DNA of 16,607 nt from JBDRKE01 sp043814315 (GTDB lineage: Bacteria; Omnitrophota; Gorgyraeia; Gygaellales; Profunditerraquicolaceae). Below the pieces are notes generated by a model that made no database searches, had not been told where the DNA came from, and worked only from the letters and a program-made list of their open reading frames with translations. The stretch lies in assembly GCA_043814315.1 (NCBI GenBank), contig JBDRKE010000042.1, positions 1-16,607 of the forward strand, read 5' to 3'. A program made the translations under genes and the position numbers. Below, in pieces: positions 5,381-12,034 of this stretch. Numbering within the stretch: the stretch's first letter is position 1; every line of letters starts with the position of its first letter.

Positions 5381-6720
5381 AAGAAAATAAGCATACCACG
5401 CAACACCATCCGATAGAGGCCCTTCCCATACCCGGCCGCGTGTCTATTCCCTTGAGCCAGCATTTAGGCAAGATTTGCGTTCCTCTCGTCCAGGCCGGCG
5501 AGACGGTGTTAAAGGGGCAGAAGATTGCCGAGGTCAACGCACACGTGTATGCGCCCATTCACGCCTCTGTTTCAGGAAAAGTTGTTTCTATGCAGGAGGC
5601 AGCGCATCCTGTCTTGGGCCGGTGCAAAGCGATTGTGATTGAAAGTGACGCACTCGATAAATCCCAGATCGCAAATCCCAAAACCCAAGAAGAAATAGAG
5701 GAATTAAATCCGCAAGAGTTACGCGCTATTGTCCTGGAGGCGGGTATCGTGGGGATGGGCGGCGCAGGATTTCCTACCCACATAAAATGTAATCCGCCTA
5801 AGCCCGTGGATGCCTTGATTATCAACGCTGCTGAATGCGAGCCGTATCTGACAAGCGATTATCGGTTGATGGTAGAGAAAACGGATGAAATTCTAAAGGG
5901 TATTGAACTTATAGCGAAATGCTTAGGCGTCAGGAATATCTATATCGGGATAGAAGATAATAAGCCGGATGCCATTGAGAAATTCAAAATTCCTGCCTTG
6001 CCGGCAGGCAGGCAAAATTCTCCCGACACGCGATTAAATTCAAGGCGGGATCCCGCTATCTATCAGAGAGCAGGGCGGGAAAAATTCAAAATCGAAGTCT
6101 TAAAATCAGAGTATCCGCAGGGAGGAGAGAAGCAGCTGGTAAAGAAAATCTTAGGAAGGGAGGTGCCCTCGGGCAAGCTTCCTTTTGAGGCGGGAGTTGT
6201 GGTGCACAATGTGGGCACTTGTTTTGCCGTTTACGAAGCCGTCTACAAAAACAAACCTCTGTATGAGCGCGTGGTAACCGTAACCGGCAGCTGCGTATCC
6301 GAACCGAAGAATCTTTTGGCAAGAATCGGAACGCCTATAAAAGAATTGATTGATTTTTGCGGCCCGCTGAAACAGGAGCCGGCCAAGATTATCATCGGCG
6401 GGCCGATGATGGGGATAGCCCAGTTCACGGTTGAGGCGCCCGTCATAAAGACTACCACAGGAGTTCTTTTATTCAATAAGAAAGAAGCCGGGATTTTTGA
6501 AGAGGAGTTTTGCATTCGCTGCGGCGCCTGCGTCAGGGCATGTCCCGCCGGCCTCATGCCGTGCTTGATTAATTTAGCTTCGGAAAAAGAAAAGTGGGTT
6601 GAGGCTAAGGCCTATAACGCATTGGATTGCATTGAATGCGGTTTATGCAATTATGTGTGCCCGGCGAATAGAAGGCTGACTCAATCTATCAAAAGGGCGA
6701 AGTTGGAGGCGGCAAGATGA
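5368..6720 (+). CDS. rnfC: Rnf electron transport complex subunit C
   Basis: RnfC is the NADH-reactive peripheral subunit of the Rnf complex (ferredoxin:NAD oxidoreductase coupled to ion pumping). The 450 residues contain an N-terminal biotin/lipoyl-like region (about 15-92), the flavin/NADH-binding part with GMGGAGFPTHIK (129-140) and NAAECEPY (153-160), and two 4Fe-4S motifs: Cys382, 385, 388, 392 and Cys421, 424, 427, 431. Residues 205-238 are an in-frame insertion: KFKI occurs at both 205-208 and 239-242, and removing the 34 residues restores the family sequence running into EVLKSEYPQGGEKQL. The start overlaps the MFS gene by 13 nt with a poor ribosome site. The stop overlaps rnfG by 4 nt (ATGA). 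The insertion appears tolerated, because the frame and all motifs are intact. Confidence 0.95.
   Translation: MVKLKENKHTTQHHPIEALPIPGRVSIPLSQHLGKICVPLVQAGETVLKGQKIAEVNAHVYAPIHASVSGKVVSMQEAAHPVLGRCKAIVIESDALDKSQIANPKTQEEIEELNPQELRAIVLEAGIVGMGGAGFPTHIKCNPPKPVDALIINAAECEPYLTSDYRLMVEKTDEILKGIELIAKCLGVRNIYIGIEDNKPDAIEKFKIPALPAGRQNSPDTRLNSRRDPAIYQRAGREKFKIEVLKSEYPQGGEKQLVKKILGREVPSGKLPFEAGVVVHNVGTCFAVYEAVYKNKPLYERVVTVTGSCVSEPKNLLARIGTPIKELIDFCGPLKQEPAKIIIGGPMMGIAQFTVEAPVIKTTTGVLLFNKKEAGIFEEEFCIRCGACVRACPAGLMPCLINLASEKEKWVEAKAYNALDCIECGLCNYVCPANRRLTQSIKRAKLEAAR
5980..6092. repeat. Palindromic repeat insertion inside rnfC
   Basis: The 11-bp sequence aaattcaaaat occurs at 5980-5990 and 6082-6092, exactly 102 bp apart, so the insertion is 34 codons and in frame. 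Between the copies are two palindromic blocks: cctgccttgccggcaggc (5992-6009) and ggcgggatcccgct (6044-6057). The first block plus the following aaaattc is nearly identical to DNA between rnfD and rnfE (8211-8235). The encoded peptide includes PALPAGRQ. Confidence 0.8.
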
Positions 6721-7241
6721 AAGATATAATTCGTTATAGTTTAACTTTGGGCTTAATTTGTATTGTAGCAAGCGCTTCGTTAGCAGCCGTTAATTCTCTT
6801 GCTCAACCAAAAATAAACGAACAGGCAAAGTCGGAGGAAGAGGCCAGCCTCAAGGATGTCTTGCCTGAGGCAGATCATTTTGAAGCTGTCAAACAGGGAA
6901 GTGATATTCTGTATTATAAGGCCTTTGACAAAAGCGGTCAGCTTAGGGGAGTCGCTTTTAAGGTGGCTGGAAAAGGTTATTCCAGTACGATAGAGACCAT
7001 GGCGGCTATGAGCGCAGAGGGGGATATCCTGGCTATAAAGGTATTGAGCCAGAACGAGACACCGGGTTTGGGCGCCAGGGTCACCGAGCCGGATTTTGCC
7101 GCGAAATTCTCCCAAAAAAGTATTGATGGTTTAACTGAAGTGGAAGCAATCACCGGCGCCACGATATCCAGCCGGGCTGTTATAGATTCCGTGGCTGAAA
7201 AAGCCAGGGAGGTGCTGGAGTTAATTAAAGATGAACAATAA
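6717..7241 (+). CDS. rnfG: Rnf complex subunit G, covalent FMN protein
   Basis: RnfG carries a covalently bound FMN on the outer face of the membrane. The protein has 174 residues with an N-terminal membrane anchor (about 8-28) followed by the FMN-binding domain. The flavinylation motif is TGATIS with acceptor Thr149. The Asp that often precedes the motif is Glu143 here (EAITGAT). ETPGLGARV (114-122) is the other well-conserved stretch. It overlaps rnfC by 4 nt and rnfD by 11 nt. FMN attachment needs the ApbE flavin transferase, which is not in the window. In many Rnf operons rnfD precedes rnfG; here the two are swapped. Confidence 0.94.
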   Translation: MKDIIRYSLTLGLICIVASASLAAVNSLAQPKINEQAKSEEEASLKDVLPEADHFEAVKQGSDILYYKAFDKSGQLRGVAFKVAGKGYSSTIETMAAMSAEGDILAIKVLSQNETPGLGARVTEPDFAAKFSQKSIDGLTEVEAITGATISSRAVIDSVAEKAREVLELIKDEQ

Positions 7242-8175
7242 GTTTATCGTCAGCGTTTCACCGCACCTGCATAAGGATGAATCTGTCAGCAGGATTATGT
7301 GGCTGGTGGTCTTGAGCTTACTTCCCAGCGGCTTGGCCGGCATATACATTTTTGGCAAACAGGCGCTCTGGGTGATGGCGCTGGGCGTATTTTCCGCCGT
7401 AGCCACAGAGTGTGTTTTGCAGGCGGTAACCAAAAGGAAGATATCCGTTTCAGACGGCAGCGCCGTTATCACCGGCCTGCTGCTTGCCTATAATTTGCCT
7501 CCGTACGTGCCCTGGTGGCTGCCGGTGGCCGGCTCCTGTTTCTCCATTGCCATAGGCAAACAGGTCTTCGGAGGCCTGGGGCAGAATATATTTAACCCGG
7601 CGCTGGTCGGCAGGGTATTTCTCATGGCCAGCTGGCCCCAATATATGACCGCTTTCACCAAGCCTTTGAATTATGATGCGGTAACCGCTGCCACACCCCT
7701 GGCCGCTCTCAAAGAAGGCAAGGTATTGGAGTCCATCTCTTACATGGACTTATTCCTGGGGAAAAGGGGAGGATGTATCGGCGAGGTGTGCATTTTGGCG
7801 CTCCTGTTAGGCGCTGTTTTTCTTCTTTGGCGCGGGTATATCTCCTGGCATATTCCATTTACCTATATTTTTACGGTAGGCCTCTTTACCTTTATATTCG
7901 GGCCTAAAGGATTGGGGACAGCGGACGGGTTGTTCCATATTTTATCCGGCGGCCTCATCCTGGGCGCTTTCTTTATGGCCACCGACTATGTGACCTCTCC
8001 CCTGACCCGTAAGGGGCAGATCGTATTCGGGGTGGGGTGCGGTTTGATTACGGCGGTTATCCGGCTTTGGGGCGGTTACCCTGAGGGCGTTTCCTACGCC
8101 ATACTGATGATGAATGCCGCTACGCCGCTTATTGACAGGTACACTAAAAGTAGAGTATATGGAACTAAGAAATAA
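7231..8175 (+). CDS. rnfD: Rnf complex subunit D, membrane FMN protein
   Basis: An integral membrane subunit with covalently bound FMN, related to NqrB. The protein has 314 residues, about nine or ten membrane segments and a short N-terminus ending in the typical SPHLHKDESV. The flavin motif DAVTAATPL (149-157) has Thr155 as acceptor. GLGQNIFNPALVGR (115-128) and the late TDYVTSPLT and WGGYPEGVSYAILMMNAATPLIDR are family hallmarks. It starts inside rnfG. It is followed by 152 bp of repeat DNA before rnfE, the only real gap inside the Rnf cluster. Confidence 0.95.
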   Translation: MNNKFIVSVSPHLHKDESVSRIMWLVVLSLLPSGLAGIYIFGKQALWVMALGVFSAVATECVLQAVTKRKISVSDGSAVITGLLLAYNLPPYVPWWLPVAGSCFSIAIGKQVFGGLGQNIFNPALVGRVFLMASWPQYMTAFTKPLNYDAVTAATPLAALKEGKVLESISYMDLFLGKRGGCIGEVCILALLLGAVFLLWRGYISWHIPFTYIFTVGLFTFIFGPKGLGTADGLFHILSGGLILGAFFMATDYVTSPLTRKGQIVFGVGCGLITAVIRLWGGYPEGVSYAILMMNAATPLIDRYTKSRVYGTKK

Positions 8176-8327
8176 ATTCAAATGACAAAATTCAAAATTC
8201 AAAATAAATCCCTGCCTTGCCGGCAGGCAAAATTCAAATTTCAAAACAAAAGATTTTATGTTTTGGATTTTGTGCTTTGTACTTTTTTTGTATTTTGAGC
8301 TTTGTTATTTGGATTTAACTTTAAGAC
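8176..8327. repeat. Repeat block between rnfD and rnfE
   Basis: An AT-rich run of aaattcaaa-type words (8174-8206), the GC palindrome cctgccttgccggcaggc (8211-8228), more aattcaaattt words, then ttttggattttgtgctttg-type words (8262-8318) that are roughly their reverse complement. The whole could fold as a long imperfect stem around the GC palindrome. No ORF or ribosome site is visible. The same motifs bound the insertion in rnfC. Confidence 0.7.
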
Positions 8328-8933
8328 ATGCGAAGTTTAATTAAAGAATTCTTAAAAGGTATTATCAGGGAGAACCCCACTTTTGTCCTGGCGCTTGGGC
8401 TTTGTCCCACTCTGGCTGTTTCGGTTTCCGTCGTAAACGGCCTCGGCATGGGGGTGGCGGCCGGCTTCGTGCTCCTTGGCTCCAACAGCATCGTCGCTCT
8501 CATCAAAAATTTTGTTCCGGACAAGATCAGGATTCCCTGTTTCATCGTCGTGATCGCCACCTTCGTGACCATCATTGAACTTGCGCTTAAGGCCTACAGC
8601 CCTGTTTTGGACAGGGCCCTGGGTATTTACGTGCCTCTCATCGTCGTCAATTGCATCATCTTGGGCCGTGCCGAGGCCTTTGCCTCAAAGCACGGGGTGA
8701 TGAGATCTTTGTTTGACGCCTTAGGGATGGGCCTGGGGTTCACCCTGGCTTTGATATTGATTTCCGGGATACGGGAGCTCCTGGGTTCCGGCAAGCTTTT
8801 GGGCCATACGGTTACGGGAAGTGTGGAGCCGGCCCTGCTTTTTATCATGCCTTCGGGAGCGCTCCTCGTTATCGGGCTGCTGCTTGCTTTCTTTAACCTG
8901 TTCAGAAAGGGCAAGGCCTATGAACGCCGCTAA
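8328..8933 (+). CDS. rnfE: Rnf complex subunit E
   Basis: A 201-residue integral membrane subunit with about six helices, homologous to RnfA and NqrD. With RnfA it forms the core that holds an intramembrane iron-sulfur centre. Family features are the N-terminal ENPTFVLALGLCPTLAVS (15-32), with a Cys in the first helix, and VNCIILGRAEAFAS (107-120), with a second Cys. The start is the first ATG after the repeat block, with no clear ribosome site, so translation may depend on coupling or reinitiation. The 3' end overlaps rnfA by 14 nt. Confidence 0.94.
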   Translation: MRSLIKEFLKGIIRENPTFVLALGLCPTLAVSVSVVNGLGMGVAAGFVLLGSNSIVALIKNFVPDKIRIPCFIVVIATFVTIIELALKAYSPVLDRALGIYVPLIVVNCIILGRAEAFASKHGVMRSLFDALGMGLGFTLALILISGIRELLGSGKLLGHTVTGSVEPALLFIMPSGALLVIGLLLAFFNLFRKGKAYERR

Positions 8934-9528
8934 ATTCTTAAGCATATTCATCTCCAGTATCTTTATATACAACGTCATCCTTTCCCGGTTCCTGGGGCTG
9001 TGCCCTTTTATCGCCATATCCAAGGAAACCAGGCCAGCCCTGGCGATGAGCTTCGCCGTCACCTTTGTCATTACCGCTTCATCCGCCATTACCTGGGCCC
9101 TTTATCGTTTTGTCCTGGCGCCTTTCGGGATGACGTATCTACGCACCGTTTGTTTCATTCTGGTCATAGCGACATTTGTGCAGTTAGTAGAGATGGTGAT
9201 AAAAAAGATTAGCCCTGCCACATATAGATTTTTCGGGATTTATCTTCCTCTGATCACCACGAACTGTGCGGTGCTGGGTGTTGCGGTACTCAACATTGAT
9301 ATGTTTTTTGTAAACGGCAAGGCCGTGCCGGGGAGTTTCTATTACTCGTTATTTCAAGGCCTGTGCGTGGGATTAGGTTTTGCCTTAGCTATGGTTTTGA
9401 TGTCAGGGATCAGGGAGAGGCTGGAATTGTGCAGCATCCCGCGGGCCCTGAAGGAATTTCCCATTGTTTTCATCATTGCTTCCATCTTGAGTCTTAGTTT
9501 TATGGGGTTTAATGGCTTTAGGTTCTAA
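8920..9528 (+). CDS. rnfA: Rnf complex subunit A
   Basis: A 202-residue integral membrane subunit, paralogous to RnfE but of opposite topology. The first helix has NVILSRFLGLCPFIAIS with a Cys, and LPLITTNCAVLGVAVLN carries the second conserved Cys. The start at 8920 is chosen because MNAAKFLSIFISSIFIYNV matches the family N-terminus and a ggcaagg sequence precedes it. The frame stays open further upstream inside rnfE, but that part reads as an out-of-frame shadow. It overlaps rnfE by 14 nt and touches rnfB directly (TAA then ATG). Confidence 0.95.
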   Translation: MNAAKFLSIFISSIFIYNVILSRFLGLCPFIAISKETRPALAMSFAVTFVITASSAITWALYRFVLAPFGMTYLRTVCFILVIATFVQLVEMVIKKISPATYRFFGIYLPLITTNCAVLGVAVLNIDMFFVNGKAVPGSFYYSLFQGLCVGLGFALAMVLMSGIRERLELCSIPRALKEFPIVFIIASILSLSFMGFNGFRF

Positions 9529-10362
9529 ATGAATATTCTCCTTCCAATTTTAATGCTAGGTTCTCTGGGGCTGTTGTTCGGCATTGGCTTGGCCGTAGCT
9601 TCCAAGAAGCTGGCTGTGAAGTCTGACCCGCGCCTGGAAAAGCTCTACGGGCTGCTGCCCGGAGCCAACTGCGGCGCCTGCGGCGGGGCCGGGTGTTTTG
9701 GTTTTGCCGAGGACCTTTTGAGCGGCAAGCGCAGTTTGAGCGCCTGCCGGGTCACAGAGGAAGCGATCAAAAAGCAGATCGCAAAACTTTTAGGCAAAGA
9801 TTTGGAGGCCGAGGTAAAAAGAATAGCCACACTGCACTGTTTTGGCGGGCTGAAGGTCAAGGAGAGGTTTTTCTATGATGGGATAAAGGATTGCGTGGCC
9901 GCGAACCTCGTCTTAGGGGGGCAGAAGGCCTGCGTCTTTGGGTGCCTGGGGTTTGGCGACTGCGTCCGGGTGTGCCCCTTTGACGCCATCAAGATGTCAA
10001 GTGAGGGTTTTCCTGTTGTCGATGAGAAGAAATGCAAGGCGTGCAATAAGTGCGTGCTCATCTGTCCCAAGAAATTATTTTCCCTCGCGCCCCTAGATTC
10101 CGTTAGAGACCTTGACGTGATAAGTAAGTTAGGTGGTGTCTCTAACGGGGTTTACGTGGCCTGCAGCTCCAAAGACATCGGCAAAGACACGCGCCTAGCT
10201 TGCCCTGTCGGATGCATTGCCTGCCGAAAATGCGAGCAGATCTGTCCTGTATATGCCATTACTGTCATTGATAATTTGGCGATTATAGATTATAATAAAT
10301 GCACATCCTGCGGCAAGTGCGTAGAAGTCTGTCCCATGAAGACTATTCGGATTAGGGTATAG
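9529..10362 (+). CDS. rnfB: Rnf complex subunit B, ferredoxin-accepting Fe-S protein
   Basis: RnfB is the likely entry point for electrons from ferredoxin. The 277 residues begin with a membrane anchor (about 4-24), followed by a 4Fe-4S domain with Cys48, Cys51, Cys56 and Cys73 (NCGACGGAGC...SAC). Two pairs of ferredoxin-type clusters come next: Cys139/145/149 region with Cys169/172/175/179, and Cys229/232/235/239 with Cys258/261/264/268. Residues 191-207 (SVRDLDVISKLGGVSNG), between LFSLAPLD and VYVACSSKD, are encoded by a perfect inverted repeat and look like an added segment. The gene begins one base after the rnfA stop. No terminator is visible after the stop. Confidence 0.95.
   Translation: MNILLPILMLGSLGLLFGIGLAVASKKLAVKSDPRLEKLYGLLPGANCGACGGAGCFGFAEDLLSGKRSLSACRVTEEAIKKQIAKLLGKDLEAEVKRIATLHCFGGLKVKERFFYDGIKDCVAANLVLGGQKACVFGCLGFGDCVRVCPFDAIKMSSEGFPVVDEKKCKACNKCVLICPKKLFSLAPLDSVRDLDVISKLGGVSNGVYVACSSKDIGKDTRLACPVGCIACRKCEQICPVYAITVIDNLAIIDYNKCTSCGKCVEVCPMKTIRIRV
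10100..10148. repeat. In-frame inverted-repeat cassette inside rnfB
   Basis: ccgttagagac (10100-10110) and gtctctaacgg (10138-10148) are perfect reverse complements around 27 bp. It encodes residues 191-207 of RnfB, in a linker between two ferredoxin-like domains, where family members are, from memory, shorter. The sequence type differs from the rnfC insertion. Confidence 0.65.
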
Positions 10363-10575
10363 GTCGTAAAGTTGCAAAGACACAAAGTCGCAGGTTAGAA
10401 TTTATAATGATATATTAAAAGCGGATTTCAGGATATCGGGACATCAGGATTTGGATATCAGGGAATCAGGATGTCAGGGGCAAAAACTAAAACCTAATTT
10501 CCGATATCCTGATAATCATTTCCTGATAACCGCAGTTAAGGCGACTAATAAAATAATTATACGGGAGTTATAATT
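10363..10575. repeat. Intergenic block with atcaggat-type repeats
   Basis: This gap of 213 bp has no gene. From about 10427 to 10480 variants of the word ggatatcaggg/atcaggat repeat four times. ccgatatcctgata (10501-10514) and tttcctgataaccgc further on are their inverted form; ggatatcgg (10431-10439) is an exact reverse complement of 10501-10509. Upstream is cgtaaagttgcaaagacacaaagtcgc, another low-complexity repeat. A TATAAT at 10403-10408 has no good -35. No terminator for rnfB is evident. Confidence 0.5.
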
Positions 10576-11199
10576 ATGAACATAGCCGTATTTGTTTCAG
10601 GCCAAGGCACAAATTTCTCTGCTATTATCCGGGCCGTAAAGAAAGGAAAGATTAAGGCTCATCTGGCCCTTCTGGTTTGCGACCAGCCGGGCGCCGGCGC
10701 TATAGGGCGGGCCAAGAGAGCAGGAATCAAGGTGGCTTTGGTCAAAAGAGAGGATTTCGCCACTAAAGAAGATTTTGAGGCACAGATTCTAGGAAGGCTT
10801 AAGGAGAATCAGATAGATTTAATCGTCCTGGCGGGTTTTATGCGTTTATTGAGTGCCGAATTTGTCCTTCAATATAAAGAACGCATTATCAATGTGCATC
10901 CGGCGCTCCTGCCTTCTTTTAAGGGGGCGCACGGGATAAAAGAGGCTTTTGATTATGGTGTCAAGGTGACGGGGGCAACCGTCCATTTTGTGGACGAGGC
11001 AATGGACCACGGCCCCATTATATTGCAGAGATCCGTTAGAATTGAAGAAGGGGATACGCTGGGAAGCCTTGAGGAAAAAATCCACAAAATCGAACACGTT
11101 CTTTACCCCGAAGCCTTAAAGCTCTTGACACAAGGCCAGCTGAAACGGGAAGGAAGAAAGGTAAGAATTTCTAATTCAACAAATCCCTCGCCCAGATAG
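10576..11199 (+). CDS. purN: Phosphoribosylglycinamide formyltransferase, folate-dependent
   Basis: The enzyme transfers a formyl group from 10-formyltetrahydrofolate to GAR in purine synthesis, in the cytoplasm. The 207 residues include the N-terminal phosphate-binding SGQGTNF (8-14), catalytic Asn106 and His108 in INVHPALLPSFKG, and Asp144 in DEAMDHGPII, at the same numbering as the E. coli enzyme. A gggag sequence lies about 9 nt upstream of the ATG. The last 29 bp overlap the convergent lipoprotein gene, and the C-terminal tail (REGRKVRISNSTNPSPR) is likely unstructured. It is probably separate from the Rnf operon, although no clean promoter or terminator divides them. Confidence 0.95.
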   Translation: MNIAVFVSGQGTNFSAIIRAVKKGKIKAHLALLVCDQPGAGAIGRAKRAGIKVALVKREDFATKEDFEAQILGRLKENQIDLIVLAGFMRLLSAEFVLQYKERIINVHPALLPSFKGAHGIKEAFDYGVKVTGATVHFVDEAMDHGPIILQRSVRIEEGDTLGSLEEKIHKIEHVLYPEALKLLTQGQLKREGRKVRISNSTNPSPR

Positions 11200-12034
11200 A
11201 CCCCCGGTTTAAATTGATTTTATCCTGCGTCTGTAAATCCAAAAGCTGCACTTCCGTAAAATCCTTGAACTCATAGGCCTTGATGCAATAAGCGATAACA
11301 TCGAGCATTTTATCTCTCGCGTCTAATCCCTCCGGCGGCTTGCTGATTTCCTTCAAGGAATACTCAAAAACGAATACGCCATCCTGAAAGAGGCCTTCGG
11401 ATTTTTCCATCTCGAAATATTTTTTAAGATTCTCGTTTTGGAATTCTGCGGCGAAGCGCTGGGTGATCTGTTCCGCCAGGAAATCGGGCAGGTGGATGTC
11501 GCTACCTTCAATATGATATCCCGTCTGATCGCCTACCGCTTCGGGAGACATCCGTAATTTTATCACGTATCTGCGGTTGGCTTCCATCCAGGGAATAAAT
11601 CCCGCATAAGACTTTTTGATATCCAGGACATTGCCGATGATGATGTAATCGATGCCCAGGTTAATATCCGAGGCCACGAGGGCGTAGAAGGAGGGCGTGT
11701 AATCGGAGCTGATGAGAACGCGCCCGATGGTGGTCAATATGTTGCGTAATTTTTCCACCATTTCTTCATCAAAGATTTTATCTTTATCGATACCGTAGTC
11801 CTTATGCAGGATTTTTTCTAATGGCGCGTAGATCCATAAGGTCGTCGCAGCCCTGCGCGTGACAACGTCCAGGCGGTATTCCTCTTTGCAAATTTTCTTG
11901 ACAAGACGGGGGATATCGTTTTCCTGATAGGTCGGATTTATTTGGTTAGAACATCCGGAGTAAAAAATAAAGAAGAGACTAAAAAGGAGGGCGGACTTTG
12001 CCGAATTCTTTAAAGATGGCCTCGATCTCATCAT
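11171..12034 (-). CDS. Lipoprotein of unknown function
   Basis: The protein has 287 residues. A basic N-terminus and hydrophobic stretch lead to the lipobox YSGC with Cys28, followed by SNQ, so it should be lipid-anchored in the envelope. The mature part is mixed alpha/beta, with YIIIGNVLDIKKSYAGFIPWMEANRRYVIKL in the middle. I recognise no catalytic motif or named domain. ATG 12034 (or the next codon) lies inside the end of the FtsH-like gene, a 56-nt overlap, with no separate ribosome site, so translation is probably coupled. The partner protease suggests a role in envelope quality control, but that is inference only. The 3' end overlaps purN by 29 bp. Confidence 0.75.
   Translation of the reverse strand: MMRSRPSLKNSAKSALLFSLFFIFYSGCSNQINPTYQENDIPRLVKKICKEEYRLDVVTRRAATTLWIYAPLEKILHKDYGIDKDKIFDEEMVEKLRNILTTIGRVLISSDYTPSFYALVASDINLGIDYIIIGNVLDIKKSYAGFIPWMEANRRYVIKLRMSPEAVGDQTGYHIEGSDIHLPDFLAEQITQRFAAEFQNENLKKYFEMEKSEGLFQDGVFVFEYSLKEISKPPEGLDARDKMLDVIAYCIKAYEFKDFTEVQLLDLQTQDKINLNRGSIWARDLLN

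Noticed and set aside
5368..10362. Na+-translocating NADH:quinone reductase (Nqr) instead of Rnf
   Set aside because: RnfB and the Fe-S form of RnfC are present, and the NqrF and NqrA types are absent, so Rnf is the better call.
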